Positions 1 to 12,474 of a stretch of 64,000 nucleotides of DNA are shown here, piece by piece (position 1 is the stretch's first letter; each line of letters opens with the position of its first letter). The notes under the pieces are model-generated. The model ran no database searches and had not been told where the DNA came from. It worked only from the letters and a program-made list of their open reading frames with translations. The stretch spans positions 6,796,088 through 6,860,087 of the forward strand of contig NC_039362.1 of NCBI RefSeq assembly GCF_003573695.1, written 5' to 3'. This DNA comes from Papaver somniferum. Taxonomy: Eukaryota > Streptophyta > Magnoliopsida > Ranunculales > Papaveraceae. A program made the position numbers and the translations under genes.

Positions 1-1059
1 TTGTTTACGGGTTTAGTCCCGCTAAAAGGAATATTCCATAGAAGTCAATTCCATGAAACATACTACTTTAGATAACTTACCTCGAATCCATCTCGTACAT
101 CTTTAGATTAGCATGATCGAATAATACTAGCATGAGTATATGGTCAATACGAAAATAGAAAATCACACACGACACAAAGATTACGTGGTTCACCTACCCT
201 TTGTAGGCTGCATCCACGGCCAAAATCCCCCCGAGAATCTTTCATTATCATAACAAGTTATTACATCGACACACTTCATATAATCAAATAGTTATGCAAC
301 CCACTAGCGCTAAACATTAGAAAAAAACAAGACATATTATGAAGATTTTACCTCTCCCTTTGTTCTTCTTATTCCTCAAACCTCCACCGTCATGGTTGCT
401 TCAAATTTAGACAAGAATACGAAGAACATCACCAATTCTAGCTTCTCCCGTACGAACCCTAGAAACCCTAGATTTCTCCCATACCCGTTATTACTACAAG
501 TCTCTCTTATCACATAGATTTTTCCCATCACCAACCATTGTAGGACACAACGTTTGTGACCATTGATCACTCTCGTTCTTGAGAGGATTCTCCAAGAGAA
601 TGGATTTCTACTCATAATATAAGCCCTTTTATATAGTAGACCAATCCTTTCTCCCCAAGTCTTAGAACTCCTAAAAATAAACTCACACCTTACATAGGAA
701 ATCTTAAACTATGAAAACACTCCTACAAACCATCATACAAGTTTCCAAATCCAAGTAAACCTTGTAGATATTCTAAACCAGAAGTAGGCCTTTAGCCACG
801 ATTTTTACAGCAATAAATCATTGTTTCTGCTTCAAACTGTGTTTCCTAAAGTCCAATTTCAGCGATAATATTTTCTTTATGGAACAAAACCCTAACATTT
901 TCCACTAAATCGAAAATGGTTTTACAATCCCTATCCAGGCTAACTGGATCCCACACTTTACGAACCTTAATCCAACTCAATCTACTGCCTCTGGTAACAA
1001 AATAACAAATGCTTAACCCCAAGAAGAAAATCAACCTCAGCAAAACCCACTACCAGTAA
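1..1059. other. LTR-derived, non-coding sequence
   Basis: I see no supportable gene here; the short reverse-strand open frames (376-615, 846-1043) show no family features. The stretch at about 180-226 has the paired 'ACGTGGTTCAC ... CATCCACGGCC' arrangement that I associate with the R/U5 part of plant copia LTRs. The following AT-rich 600 bases are compatible with the rest of such an LTR on the reverse strand. No terminal repeats, primer-binding site or partner LTR are visible, so this is at best a fragment, and the assignment rests on motif memory alone. Confidence 0.35.
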
Positions 1060-2050
1060 CCAAAATTCTTTGGACTTTATCATGTCCACCAAATATTCAG
1101 TTTTTCTTGTGGAAAGCAATTAATGAAGGTCTTTTGACCTTCACTATCCTAAGCCGAATCCATCTCGTCAACTCCAATCTATGCCTCTGATGTAATTCTG
1201 ATACATAATCAGCTGATCACTTAATTCTACTCTGCAATGTAACAATTACAGCCTGGAACACCTTACTTACTCACCTCTCGGATGCCCAAAATACTTCCAC
1301 TACCATACCAAATGCAATAACTCTCCAAACCACCATCCCACAACTCCTATAACAGTAAGCCCCTTCCACAACCATCACCTCTTTCTATTTTCTCTTCTGG
1401 TCAGTATGGATAGCTATAAATGAATTTGTATACCGCCAAAAACAAGCAACAATGAAGAGACATATTATACTCGACCCTAAAGCAACAACAAGAGTATACA
1501 TGGGCTCAGGAATTTCTACCCCCTATTTCACCATGCGACTTACCGACATACACCCCATCAAAGGGAAACGAAACAACAACGACAATATCATTAGGCTGGT
1601 CCTTCCCTAACTCAGACGAGATAAATACCAACACATATGGAGCTGCGATGGGATAACCAGGAATCGCAAGTGCAGGCTTCATTTGCAGAGACTCAGAAGA
1701 AATATCCATGGCTTTAGGGAAATTTCTAGGACTTACTACTGTTTTAATTGCAGAAACCTGGTCGCTGCTTCTAGCTACAAGATCCGCGATGGAGAGACAA
1801 TGGTCAAAATTTCTTTTCGAGATGGATTCTGGAAATATTCTGCGCTTTGTTACCTCTTCTACAACATTGCATTGGTATCTGCTAAGAATGAAAAATGAAG
1901 TAAAACACCAAATGAATCAGATTCCGCGCAAGGCTATCTAATATAATTACAGCGAAGCAAACCAGGCGGCAACCGGCCTAGCTAACCACGCAGCGGATGG
2001 AAGTCAATCAGGGAATCTTGCAACATCAGACAATCCCAATCTTCGTTAGT
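1060..2050 (+). pseudogene. LINE remnant: zinc-finger RT domain plus RNase H
   Basis: Translation of 1060-1260 gives the zf-RVT signature of plant L1-type LINEs: a run reading FFLWKAINEGLLT followed by a degenerate Cys-X2-Cys / His / Cys block and a Trp. From about 1498 to 2050 a second domain matches the RVT_3-type RNase H found at the C-terminus of the same proteins: GFICRDS, then ETWSLLLA, and finally EANQAATGLANHA near 1950-1995. Stops interrupt both domains (for example near 1188 and 1650), and frame changes are needed after about 1900. It is therefore a dead copy of the end of a non-LTR retrotransposon ORF2. The endonuclease and the main RT core are absent. Its RNase H tail separates it from the LINE copies that follow, which end after zf-RVT. 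Confidence 0.75.
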
Positions 2051-2104
2051 CGTCGGATTGTTTTAAGCGATTCCATGGGTACTAGATACCCTCGTTCAAT
2101 CATC

Positions 2105-3713
2105 AACTAGTTTCTTTTGTGGTTTGAAATTATACCTGGTTTAAAAGTAAAATTCAAGAAGACATCTTTAATTCCAGTGGGGGAGGTTTCGCAAATTGAT
2201 TCTTATGCCTTGTCTTTTGGTTGCAAGGTTGAACAACTCCCTATTTCTTGTGTGGGTTTTTCTTTAAGGGATAAGTATATGTCCAAGGCAAAGTGGGACA
2301 TAGTGTTGGAGAGAATAGAGGCTAGGTTGACTATCTGGTCAGCTATTTATCTTTCTAGAGGAGATAAGCTTATCCTTATTTCATGCGGTTCTACAAGCTT
2401 TGCCGGTGTACTTTATGTCGTTATTCATATCTCATATTTCCGTTATTAAGAAGATGGATAAGCTTTTAAGAAATTTCTTGTGGAAAGATATAGAAGATAA
2501 TCTTAAAATTCATCTTCTTAGATGGGAGGTGGTGAACTGTATGAAGGATTGTGGTGGATTAGGAATTAATAAGATTAAATCTCTTGATATAACTTTGATT
2601 ATGAAATGGTTGTGGAGGTTTGGGTGTGAAAAATTAGCCATGTGGAGGACTATCGTTGCTGAAAAATATGGGGAAGATGTTTTAAGGTGGTAAACTAATA
2701 AACCTAAAGGAGATTAGAGAACCAGTATTTGGAAAGGAATTGCGAGGTCTAATAAACTTTTCAAATTCAATTGTCATATGTAGGTGGATGATGGGGTTGC
2801 GACAAGCTCTTGGAACGACAAATGGTTGTCTACGATGTGTTTGAAAGATTTTTTCCCCTCTTCTTATGCAGTTTCAGAAGAAAAAAATGCTACAATCTCT
2901 CAACTAAAGTACGCTAAAAACAATGTTGTGGAGTGGAACTTGTGCATATCACGAGAAGAGTGCAAGACCCTGTTATTGCTGAGCTCTCTTCCATGCTGCT
3001 TATGTTGGAAAATTGTCCAAAGGATGACCGAATTTGGAGTGCTGAAACGTCTAATGAATCTTTCTCGGTAAAGTCTTTCTATTAGTGGTTGCAAATTTCA
3101 GAGCCGCGTCCTACTAGATTTATCACCCGCCAAAGAATGTGGTCTAAACATTGGCCAATAAAAGTGAGTTTTTTCTTGTGGGATGCAGGTTATGAAAAGA
3201 TCTTGACTCAATATGTTTTGAGAAGACGAGGATGGCATAAAGAATGGGTTAACCACTGTTATATTTGCATGCCGGATGAAGAATCAGTGAATCACTTGTT
3301 AATCCATTGTAAAATGTCTTGGAAAATCTGGTGTTATTTTGCCAAAAAAATTCTCTATGGTGTGGGCGACGTCTCCGGATTTAATTACTTTGGTGAGGTC
3401 TTTTCCTAGTATTGGAAATTCTTCTCGGAAAGCTTTGGTTCTTAAAGTTTGACCGGCTGCAATTGTTTGGTCTATCTGGAAGGAGCATAATTTAAGATCC
3501 TTTCAAGATAAGAGTAAATAGGTGAATGGGATTATTGAGTAAGAAGTTTACAATGGCTAAATGGTTGTATAGTCGCGGTGTCTTTAATGGTGTCACCATC
3601 CCGCAATTCATAATTAGCTGGAAAGAAGGGATTTTCCAACCTCACTGATTTGATTTTGTAAGGAGGTTTTGTAGTGTTAGGTTCAAATTGACCCCACATT
3701 TCTGTGGTGTTTT
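2105..3713 (+). pseudogene. LINE reverse transcriptase 3' part, tandem copy 1
   Basis: Frames from 2117 to 3409 together cover the C-terminal half of a plant L1-type reverse transcriptase. They run through the conserved FKKTSLIPVGEV and SRGDKLIL regions, PVYFMSLF, the FLWKDIEDNLKIHLLRW block, CGGLGI, KWLWRFG, and a zf-RVT region with CYIC...EESVNHLLIHCKMSWKIW near 3256-3345. A frameshift near 2385, a stop at about 2692 and others near 2780 and 3071 kill it. A 3' tail follows (3410-3713) with no RNase H. This is the first of three head-to-tail copies; it alone includes upstream RT sequence (2105-2387) lacking in copies 2 and 3. It is therefore the 5'-most and longest coding copy, but not a functional one. 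Confidence 0.85.
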
Positions 3714-6532
3714 GTTCTACAAGATTTGCCGGTGTACTTTATGTCGTTATTCATAGTAGAGCTGGCAAACGGGCGGGCCGGGGCTGGCTTGTTACGGGTT
3801 ACACGGGTTCGGGTTAACACGGATTAAAACCCGCGGGTCGATATTCTTCACGGGTGATCATTTCTTCAACCCGCACCCGTAACGGGTAAAGCTTGCGGGT
3901 TCACGGGTTAACCCGACTTGTTTAATTAAAAATAAAATTATAATTTCATTAAGTTAATTTGTGACAAAACAGAGACCAAAGTCACCAAACCACAGAACAT
4001 AACTTGGGGATAATACTAAAACATAGGATTACATAGAAAAAAACACACAATTATAAGTTCTCTAGTCTATTGTGAAAAAGAGTAAAGAATCAAACCCTAA
4101 CCTAGGATTATCGTTTCTAACCTAAAATCAATTCACATCCACCACTTTCATCACCTGCATCTCAATTTCATTCATAAATCTTCTCGTTATCACTACCACT
4201 AATCTGCAACATTAATCAACAACAACAAAAACGCAAACCCATCTTCATCCCATCATATTACTAATCCAACTCACATACACTTCATCTCAAACTAGTAACC
4301 TAATATCCATATGACAGGTTCTCAGATTAATTCCAAATTGAAACAAATGATTCACCCTTTGCTTAATCTTCAACTTGATTCCATCATATCCCTAAACCGT
4401 CAATTTTTTTTTTCCAACTAAGTTTCAAACCCGTGAACCATGAATTATATTTTCTATTAAGAACCCTAATCGATGGAGTTCATCCAATTATTATACGAAT
4501 CTAAACCTCAATTTAACAAAATCATCTTTCAGTTTCATCGTATTCATCACCAATCAAATTTCCAGTTCATGTTGGAACCCTAACTCATTGATTCTTCAAT
4601 GTGAATTAAATTGAAAATCAATAACTAAAAATTCAACCTTAAACTTAACACCCAATACCCATCATTACTTACTTGATTTCATTCTCAATTTGATATAAAA
4701 TTTTCAATCCATTCTAGAACCCTAATCCTAATTTTACTGATTCCTCTTTCTTCAATCATCACGAAACCATAACCAAAATTAACTCCACAGACTCATTAAC
4801 TGTTTCCTTGATTCACTTATTCATTAAGTTTATTCAAATTTCAGAAGAATCATGAATCACTCACTCACAGTTCGTGCGGTGGAGAAGAAAAATGGAAAGA
4901 GAAAAGAAAAACCAGAAAAGAAAGAGAAGAAGAAGAAAAAAGAGAGATAAAAAAGAAAGATATCTCTTCATTTAGTTTTAGGGTTTCTCTTTTTATACCT
5001 TAATCGTGTGGATGTGATTAACCCTAGATAACCCGACTAAAAATTACTAATTAGTTATTGTGGACGGGTTTACGGGTTGTACCCGCGGTTTCACGGGCCG
5101 GGACGGGTTAACCCGTTTATTCACAAGCCGGCATTTCTCCAACCCGAACCCGGCTTGTTTAGAAACCAGCCGAGCTGGGTTCGGGTTTTTACGGGCCGGG
5201 CACGGGTTAACCCGCGGGTTTCAGCTTGTTTGCCAGCTTTAATTCATAGCTCATATTTCCGTTATTAAGAAGATGGATAAGCTTTTAAGAAATTTCTTGT
5301 GGAAAGATATAGAAGATAATCTTAAAATTCATCTTATTAGATAAGAGGTGGTGAACTGTATGAAGGATTGTGGTGGATTATGAATTAATAAGATTAAATC
5401 TCTTAATATAGCTTAGATTATGAAATGGTTGTGGAGGTTTGGGTGTGAAAAAATACCCATGCGGAGGACTATCGTTGCTGAAAAATATGGGGAAGATGTT
5501 TTAAGGTGGTACACTAATAAACCTAAAGGAGCTTACATAACCAGTATTTGGAAAGGAATTGCGAGGTTTAATAAAATTTTAAAGTCCAATTGTCGTATGT
5601 AGGTGGGTGATGGGGCTGCGACAATCTCTTGGAACGGCAAACGGTTGTTTACGATGTGTTTGAAATATTTTTCCCCTCTTCTTATGCAGTTTCAGAAGAA
5701 AAAAATGCTACAGTCGCTCAACTAAGGTAAGTTAATAACAATGTTGTGGAGTGGAACTTGTGCATATCACGAGAAGAGTACAAGACCCGGTTATTGCTGA
5801 GCTATCTTCCTTGTTGCTTATGTTGGAAAATTGTCCAAAGGATGACCGAATTTGGAGTGCTGAAACGTCTAATGAGTGTTTTTCGCTAAAGTCTTTCTAT
5901 TAGTGGCTGCAAATTTCAGAGCCGCGTCCTACAGATTTATCACCCGCCGAAGAATGTGGTCTAAACATTGGCCAATAAAAGTGAGTTTTTTCTTGTGGTC
6001 TCCAGGTTATGAAAGATCTCTACTCAAGATGTTTTGAGAAGACGAGGATAGAATAAAGAATGGGTTAACCACTGTTATGTCTGCATGACGGATGCAGAAT
6101 CAGTGAATCACTTGTTAATCCATTGTAAAATATCTTGGAAAATATGGTGCTATTTTGCCAAAAAATTCTTTGTGGTGTGGGCGACGTCTCCGGATTTAAT
6201 TACTTTGGTGAGGTCTTTGCCTAGTATTAGAAATTCTTCTCGGAAAGCTCTGGTTCTTAAAGTTTGACCGGCTGCAATGGTTTGGTCTATCTGGAAGGAG
6301 CATAATTTAAGAGCCTTTCAAGATAAGAGTAAAGAGGTGAATGATATTATTGAGTAAGAAGTTTACAATGGATAGATGGTTGTATAGTCGCGGTGTCTTT
6401 AATGGTGTCACTATCCCGTAATTCATAATTAGCTGGAAAGAAGTGATTTTCCAACCTCCCTGATTTGATTTTGTTTTTGTAAGGAAGTTTTGTAGTGTCA
6501 GGTTCAAAATGACCCCATTTTTGTGGTGTTTT
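3714..6532 (+). pseudogene. LINE tandem copy 2 (split by a hAT insertion)
   Basis: This repeats the interval 2388-3713 and starts at the same GTTCTACAAG sequence. After removing the 1,485-bp hAT element and its 8-bp target duplication, the unit is again 1,326 bp, identical in length to copy 1. The coding content is the same C-terminal RT (KWLWRFG near 5420-5445) and zf-RVT (ESVNHLLIHCKISWKIW near 6094-6150), with extra stops and frameshifts relative to copy 1. It lacks the upstream RT sequence, as expected for an internal tandem duplication rather than an independent insertion. Confidence 0.8.
3757..5241. mobile_element. Non-autonomous hAT transposon
   Basis: The element begins TAGAGCTGGCAAAC and ends GTTTGCCAGCTTTA, an imperfect inverted repeat of about 14 bp. 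It is flanked on both sides by the 8-bp duplication ATTCATAG (3749-3756 and 5242-5249). An 8-bp duplication and an AGCTGGCAAAC-type terminus are diagnostic of hAT elements. Both subterminal regions are rich in clustered ACGGG/CCCGT motifs, including several ACGGGTTAACCCG-like palindromes, as expected of transposase-binding repeats. The roughly 1-kb AT-rich middle has no transposase-like frame, so it would have to be mobilised in trans. It sits inside LINE copy 2. Confidence 0.9.
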
Positions 6533-7396
6533 GTTCTACAAGCTTTGCCGGCGTACTTTATGTCGTTATTCATAGCTCATATTTCCGTTATTAAGAAGAT
6601 GGATAAGCTTTTAAGAAATTTCTTGTGGAAAGATATAGAAGATAATCTTAATATTCATCTTGTTAGATGAGAGGTGGTGAATTGTATGAAGGATTGTGGT
6701 GGATTAGGAATTAATAAGATTAAATTTCTTAATATAACTTTGATTATGAAATGGTTGTGGAGGTTTGGGTGTGAAAAATATCCATGTGGAGGACTATCGT
6801 TGTTGAAAAATATGGGGAAGATGTTTTAAGGTGGTACACTAATAAACCTAAAGGAGCTTATAGAACCAGTATTTGGAAAGGAATTGCGAGGTTTAATAAA
6901 CTTTTAAAATCCAATTGTCGTATGTAGGTGGGTGATGGGGTTGCGACAAGCTCTTGTAACGAAAAATGGTTGTCTACGATGTGTTTGAAAGATTTTTCCC
7001 CCTCTTCTTATGCAGTTTCAGAAGAAAAAAAATGCTACAGTCGCTCAACTAAGGTACGTTAATAACAACGTTGTGGAGTGGAACTTGTGCATATCACGAG
7101 AAGAGTGCAAGACCCGGTTATTGCTGAGCTCTCTTCCTTGTTGCTTATGTTGGAAAATTTTCCAAAGGATGACCGAATTTGGAGTGCTGAAACATCTAAT
7201 GAGTCTTTTTCGGTAAAGTCTTTCTATTAGTGGCTGAAAATTTCAGAGCCGTGTCCTACTAGATTTATCATCCGTCGAAGAATGTGGTCTAAACATTGGC
7301 CAATAAAAGTGAGTTTTTCTTGTGGGATGCAGGTTATGAAAAGATCTCTACTCAATATGTTTTGAGAAGAAGAGGATGGCATAAAGAATGGGTTAA
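6533..7396 (+). pseudogene. LINE tandem copy 3, left part
   Basis: This is the third repeat of the 1,326-bp unit, with FLWKD and KWLWRFG coding blocks and a frame from 7010 to 7216. It is interrupted at GGGTTAA (7391-7396), where a gypsy element inserted. The corresponding position in copy 1 is about 3250, in the middle of zf-RVT. Stops and small indels show that it was already non-coding. The interrupted sequence resumes at 12830. Confidence 0.8.
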
Positions 7397-7750
7397 TAAT
7401 GCAGGACATTCCTTTTCAAACTCAAGCTAAACTCAGAAGCTTCTAGACTTTGTCTAGTTTCCTAGTTTTGTTGGAACTCTATTGCGTTTATTGCTTTGCT
7501 TAGTAATTCTATTTTTAGTTAACTTCTTCTTTTAGAGTTTTACTCTTTTTAGATTCTTGTTCACGGCTATATATACAGACTTAGTTTGTTCTTTGAGATA
7601 CATATTATTACTATCAAGAATATTTTTTATCAAGCTATTGCTTTTCAGTTCTTAATTTCTTTCTCACGTTTATCATTCTTCTTCGATTCTAAACCTATTT
7701 TCGTTTCTCTGAAATCTCTGTATTGCCTTCATCCAGTTCGTTCTCCATTA
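7397..7750 (+). repeat. 5' LTR of the gypsy element
   Basis: This is a direct repeat of 12472-12824, ending TTCTCCATTA immediately before the primer-binding site. Its first bases are TAATG instead of TGATG in the 3' LTR, so a terminal dinucleotide has mutated. Pyrimidine-rich sequence and a CTATATATAC box near 7567-7576 are compatible with a promoter TATA region. Confidence 0.9.
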
Positions 7751-7867
7751 GTTGGTATCTTTCGACAGTAGAATAGATTTTTATCTATTCTTAGATCCTG
7801 ATTTCTCCTCTGCAACCCTTTATTTTTATCAAAAACAAAACAAAGACATCTAACTTCTCAACTTGTC

Positions 7868-9769
7868 ATGGAAGATGCTTTAGAAACAAGGTTTGTTGGT
7901 ATTGAGAATTTACAAAAGGAGTTCATGATAAATTGAAAAAGCTAGAAGATTTACCTACTCAGATGTCTAATCTTATGAAGTAAGATATTCCTGAGTCTTC
8001 TATAAACCACTTAGAAGATGATGAGGTTAAATCTAATGGTGATAATACTAATGGTGGTATTCCTGATAATGTTTTAGAGGGACTGAAGAAACCTAAACAA
8101 CATCGAGCTTATGTTCTCAATCCAAACAAGAAATCTTTCGAGTTACATGAAGACAGTAATGCAGAAGACACTAGAGAGGATGAGCTACAAAGACATTGGG
8201 TTAAAGAAAGACGAATACGTACTGGACATACTTCGTACAGTTCTTTACCAGAATACAAGTTAAAAGCAGACATACCTTCTTTTAATGGAAGTTTCATAAT
8301 TGAGGAGTTACTAGACTGGCTTTATGAAGCTGAGGCTTTCTTTGAGTTCATGGAAGTTCCTGAAGATTCTAAAGTTAATAGCTTAACTTTAGGTGGAGCT
8401 GCTGCTTGGTGGGAGAAGATTTGCGAAGATAGACGCAATTCTCATAAACACCTTATACGTACTTGGACACGAATACGTAAGATGATACGAGCTAAATTTT
8501 TACCAAGTGACTATAGACAACAACTCTTTGTTAAACTGCTGTCAACAAGGATCTCGTCTTGTAGAAGAATATGTTGCTGAGTTCTATAACTTACTTTCCA
8601 GGAATGAAATTAATGAATCTGAAGAACAATTGGTAGCGCATTTTATTGAAGGATTGAAATTGAATAGATTGATTCAAAACAACATGACTCAATCTGCTTT
8701 TACTATGGTTGAATTTATTCAACAAGCTATTAAGATCGAAAAACGACTCTTTAAAGCTTCCAAAACTTCTCAGTTTTTTCCTCTGCGGTTTAATTCGAAC
8801 TATAAACCACAACAATTTTCAGGTAATACTTATCAAGATACTTATGTTCCGTCTCCTCCAAGTTATAACTATCAAGATGAGTTTACACCCCCATCTCAAC
8901 TTCCAACACATCCACCAGTGAATTTCAGTTTCTCTCAATCACCACTTCCTGCTAATTCTTCTCCAATTTTACCAAGTCCATCTGAGAATTATCCTATCCA
9001 ACAACACCCATCAAAATCTTCTGCAATTCGATTTTCGAATAGGAACCAAAAACAATTATCTCCTCCTACTAAACCCACAAATTTATATTCTAAATTTAGA
9101 GGTGAGAAGTGCAACAAGTGTAATCAAGTTGGTCATTCTTCTGCTGATTGTCTACGTTTTAATGGTTTTATTGGAGACACTTCTGTCTCTAACAATAAAG
9201 AAAAAGAACAAGTAGATGATGATAAGGATGAAGTAGAAGATTATCCAGATTTACATGAAGTCTATGGTGACCGTTTAATGGGTATGATTCGTCCATTCCT
9301 GCTTAATCATCCTTGTTATTCTCAAAGACATGGCATATTTAAAACAAAGTATTTTATTGGAGGGAAAGTTTGTGATATGATTATTGACACTGGTAGTATT
9401 GATAATTACATCTCCTCTATGGTGGTCGAGAATCTAGGATTACCTGTTACTCCACACCCTCATCCTTATTCTGTGGGATGGGTAACAAGTTCTACTACTC
9501 AGCAAATTACACATCAATGTGTAGTTACTTTCTCTTTTGTGGGTTTTGAAGATTCCGTCTTATGTGATGTGATAGACATGAATGCAACACACCTTCTTCT
9601 TGGAAGACCATGGAAATATGATGTTCGTGTTGTGCATAATTGTTTTGAAAAAACATACACATTTTACAAGAATGGTAAACAGAAAGTTCTTCATCCGTCC
9701 AGGTCTTCTTTTGTGATCAAGGAACATAGTGACGACAAGACACGTGCTTTGGTGGCTACAATATCATGA
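7868..9769 (+). pseudogene. gypsy gag and protease, frameshifted
   Basis: An ATG at 7868 starts a frame that breaks after about 20 codons. A second frame has a stop near 7981 and then runs to about 8530 with a retrotransposon gag signature (DIPSFNGSF, DWLYEAEAFF, AAAWWEKI, FLPSDYRQQL). A frameshift near 8510-8530 moves coding to the frame ending at 9769 (EEYVAEFYNLLSRNE, VAHFIEGL). A proline-rich linker follows, then a CX2CX4HX4C zinc knuckle at about 9109-9150 (CNKCNQVGHSSADC). An aspartic protease with the active-site motif DTGS lies near 9385-9396. Gag packages the element's RNA and the protease cuts the polyprotein; the breaks mean neither can be made from this copy. Confidence 0.88.
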
Positions 9770-9790
9770 TGTTTACATTCCAATCATACT

Positions 9791-11000
9791 TTGAGTTCTC
9801 ATGAAGACATCAAGCCAATGATAGCAGTTCCGGTTCAGGTACAACCTTTATTATCTAAGTATTCTGAATTATTTCCTGCAGAATTACCTATCACTTTACC
9901 ACCTTTTAGAGATATACAACATTGCATAGACTTCATACATGGAGTCTCTTTACCTAATCAAGCTCATTACAGGTTAAGTCCAACTGAAAATGAAATTTTA
10001 CAGGGGCAAGTAAATGATTTATTGAGTAAAGGTTTGATTAGACCAAGCAACTGTCCTTGTGCTTGTCCTACATTTTTAGTTCCCAAAAAGGATAATGGTC
10101 GGAGAATGTGTATAGACTGCAGATCCTTGAATCACATCATCATTCCTTATAGATTTACTATACCTAGAATTGAAGATATGATTGAGTTACTTTCTGGATA
10201 AATTATTTTCACCAAACTTGATCTGAGAAGTGGCTATCATTAGATTAGAATAAGAGAAGGAGATGAGTGGAAGACTGCTTTCAAGACAAGAGAAGGTTTA
10301 TATGAATGGCTTGTCATGCCATTTGGGTTATCTAATGCTCCAAGCACCTTTATGAGGCTTATGAATCAAGTTTTACAACCATTCTTGAGTAAGTTTGTCA
10401 TTGTTTACTTTGATGACATCTTAATTTTTAGTCACTCTGCCAAAGAAAATATAAGTCATCTTTCTCAAGTTTTTAAAGCACTCTCTGATCATTATTTGTT
10501 TGTGAATCTAAAGAAGTGCACATTCATGTCACCTGAAGTTACATTTTTGGGTTATGTAATTTCTCACAAAGGTATTCATGTGGATCCTTCTAAAGTCAAA
10601 GGTATTGTGGAATGGCCTGTTCCCACTTCTATTAAATAAGTAAGAAGTTTTCATGGTTTAGCTTCCTTTTATAGGAGATTTGTGAAGAATTTCAGCACCA
10701 TTGATGTTCCTCTTATTGATTGCTTGAAGAAGGAAAAGTTTATTTGGACTGAAGAAGCTGACATAAGTTTTAATACTCTCAAAGAAAAACTTTGTACAAC
10801 TCCTATACTTGTCATGCCTGATTTTTCTTTCAAGTGGATTGTGATGCTTCTATTATTGGAATTGGAGCCGTTTTATCTCAAGATGGACATCCAGTTGCTT
10901 ACCATAGTGAAAAAAATTTTGATACACAAAAGAGATGGTCTACATATGAGTTGGAGTTACTTGCTCTTGTTCAGGCACTCAAACAATGACATACTTATTT
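9791..11000 (+). pseudogene. gypsy reverse transcriptase and RNase H, with stops
   Basis: 9791-10201 carries the N-terminal RT motifs (PHYR-like AHYRLSPTE, PTFLVPKKDNGRRMCIDCR) and ends in a stop at 10199-10201. The frame is open again to a stop at about 10637, including the fingers region, [12 protein letters not shown] and the catalytic YFDDIL (about 10409-10426). Another open stretch holds the start of RNase H. A frameshift near 10840-10850 and a stop near 10988 follow, with RNase H residues in the shifted frame ([10 protein letters not shown]). RT and RNase H copy the element's RNA into DNA; at least three lesions make this copy inactive. Confidence 0.88.
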
Positions 11001-11001
11001 A

Positions 11002-12474
11002 GTGCATCGTGAATTTTTCATCGATACTGATAATCATGCACTGAAATATCTTCAGACTTCAGCCAAAGTCAACCGTATGCATGATAGATGGATTTCAACA
11101 ACTAATAAGTATACATTTTCCATTAAGCACAAGAGTGGAAAAATGAATCAAGTTGCAGATGCTTTAAGCATAAGGAGTCATCTTTTAGCTACTATTCGTA
11201 ATGAAAGTTTTGCTTTTGATTACATCAAAGGTATTTATACTGAAGATGCATATTTCAAGATGCTGTGGGAACAATGGAATTCTGCAGCTCATGGAGTTGA
11301 CGATATTCTTATCCAAGATTGTTTTCTATTCAAAGGTAATCGTCTTTGCATTCCTAATGGTTCTTTACGTTTACATTTAATTCGTGAACTGCATGGGAGT
11401 GGTCTTGGTGGTCATTTTGGAAGAGACAAGACTATTGCTCTTGTTGAGGAAAGATATTTTTGGCCATCTCTGAAACGATATGTACAAAGATATGTTATGA
11501 AATGCATAGTTTGTCAGCAAGCTAAAGGCACGGTTCAAAATACTGGACTTTATACACCGTTACCAATTCCTGATGCTCCATGGGTTGACATGAGCATGGA
11601 TTTTATTCTTGGATTACCACGTACGGAAAGAGGAAATGATTCTGTGATGGTGGTTGTAGACAGATATTCCAAAATGGCACACTTTATTGCTTGCAAAAAG
11701 TCTACTGATGCTTCAAGTATTTCATCTCTATTCTTTAAAGAGATAGTTCGTTTACATGGTGTTCCTAAGTCCATCACTTCTGATAGGGATATGAAAGTTT
11801 TGAGCTATTTCTGGAAGACATTATGGATACGTTTGGGTACTACATTACAATTAAATACTACTTCTCATCCACAGACTGATGGACAAACTGAAGTTGTAAA
11901 CAGATCTTTGGGAAATCTCATTAGAGTTAAATGCATGGATAACAGTAAGCAATGGGATATCTTACTCCCTCATATGGAATTTGCTTTCAAAACTTCAGTA
12001 AATAGATCCACTGGTAAGACTCCATTCGAAATTGTTTACTCTAAGGTACCTAATCATGTTTTAGACTTAGTTGTTCTTCCTAAGTTGCAAACTTCCAATG
12101 TCAAGGCTGATAATCTCTTAGAGAAAGCTTCTGAACTACATCTTGAAGTCAAGGCTAAGCTAGATGAGTCTAATGCTAAGTACAAGAATGCTGTAGACAT
12201 GCACAAGAAATTAAGGACATTTAAAGAAGGCGAGCTGGTTATGATTCATCTACGTAAAGAAAGGTTTCCTGTTGGTACTTATAACAAGATTAAGATGAAA
12301 AATATGGTCCCTTCAAAATTCTCAAGAAAATCAATGACAATGCATATGTCATTGATCTTCCTAAAGACTGGAACATTTCTAATGTTTTCAATGTTCAGGA
12401 AATCTTCACCTTTCATGGTGATAATGATCTTCTACTTAACTCAGAGACGAGTTTTTTCAAGAAGGGGGGACTGA
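11002..12474 (+). pseudogene. gypsy RNase H end and integrase, 490-codon frame
   Basis: The longest intact frame of the element. It starts inside RNase H (the DNHALKYL motif) and continues into an HHCC zinc-binding domain (HLIRELHGSGLGGHFG ... CIVCQQ). It then enters the DDE integrase core: D in DMSMDFILGLPRT, D in ITSDRD, and E within TDGQTEVVNRSLG. A basic C-terminal DNA-binding tail follows and the frame ends at the start of the right LTR. It has no initiator of its own because it depends on upstream pol. The frame has no internal stop, but the missing upstream pol leaves it non-functional. I see no clear chromodomain. Confidence 0.88.

Noticed and set aside
376..1043. Reverse-strand frames at 376-615 and 846-1043
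   Set aside because: No domain, start context or conservation clue; the region looks LTR-derived.
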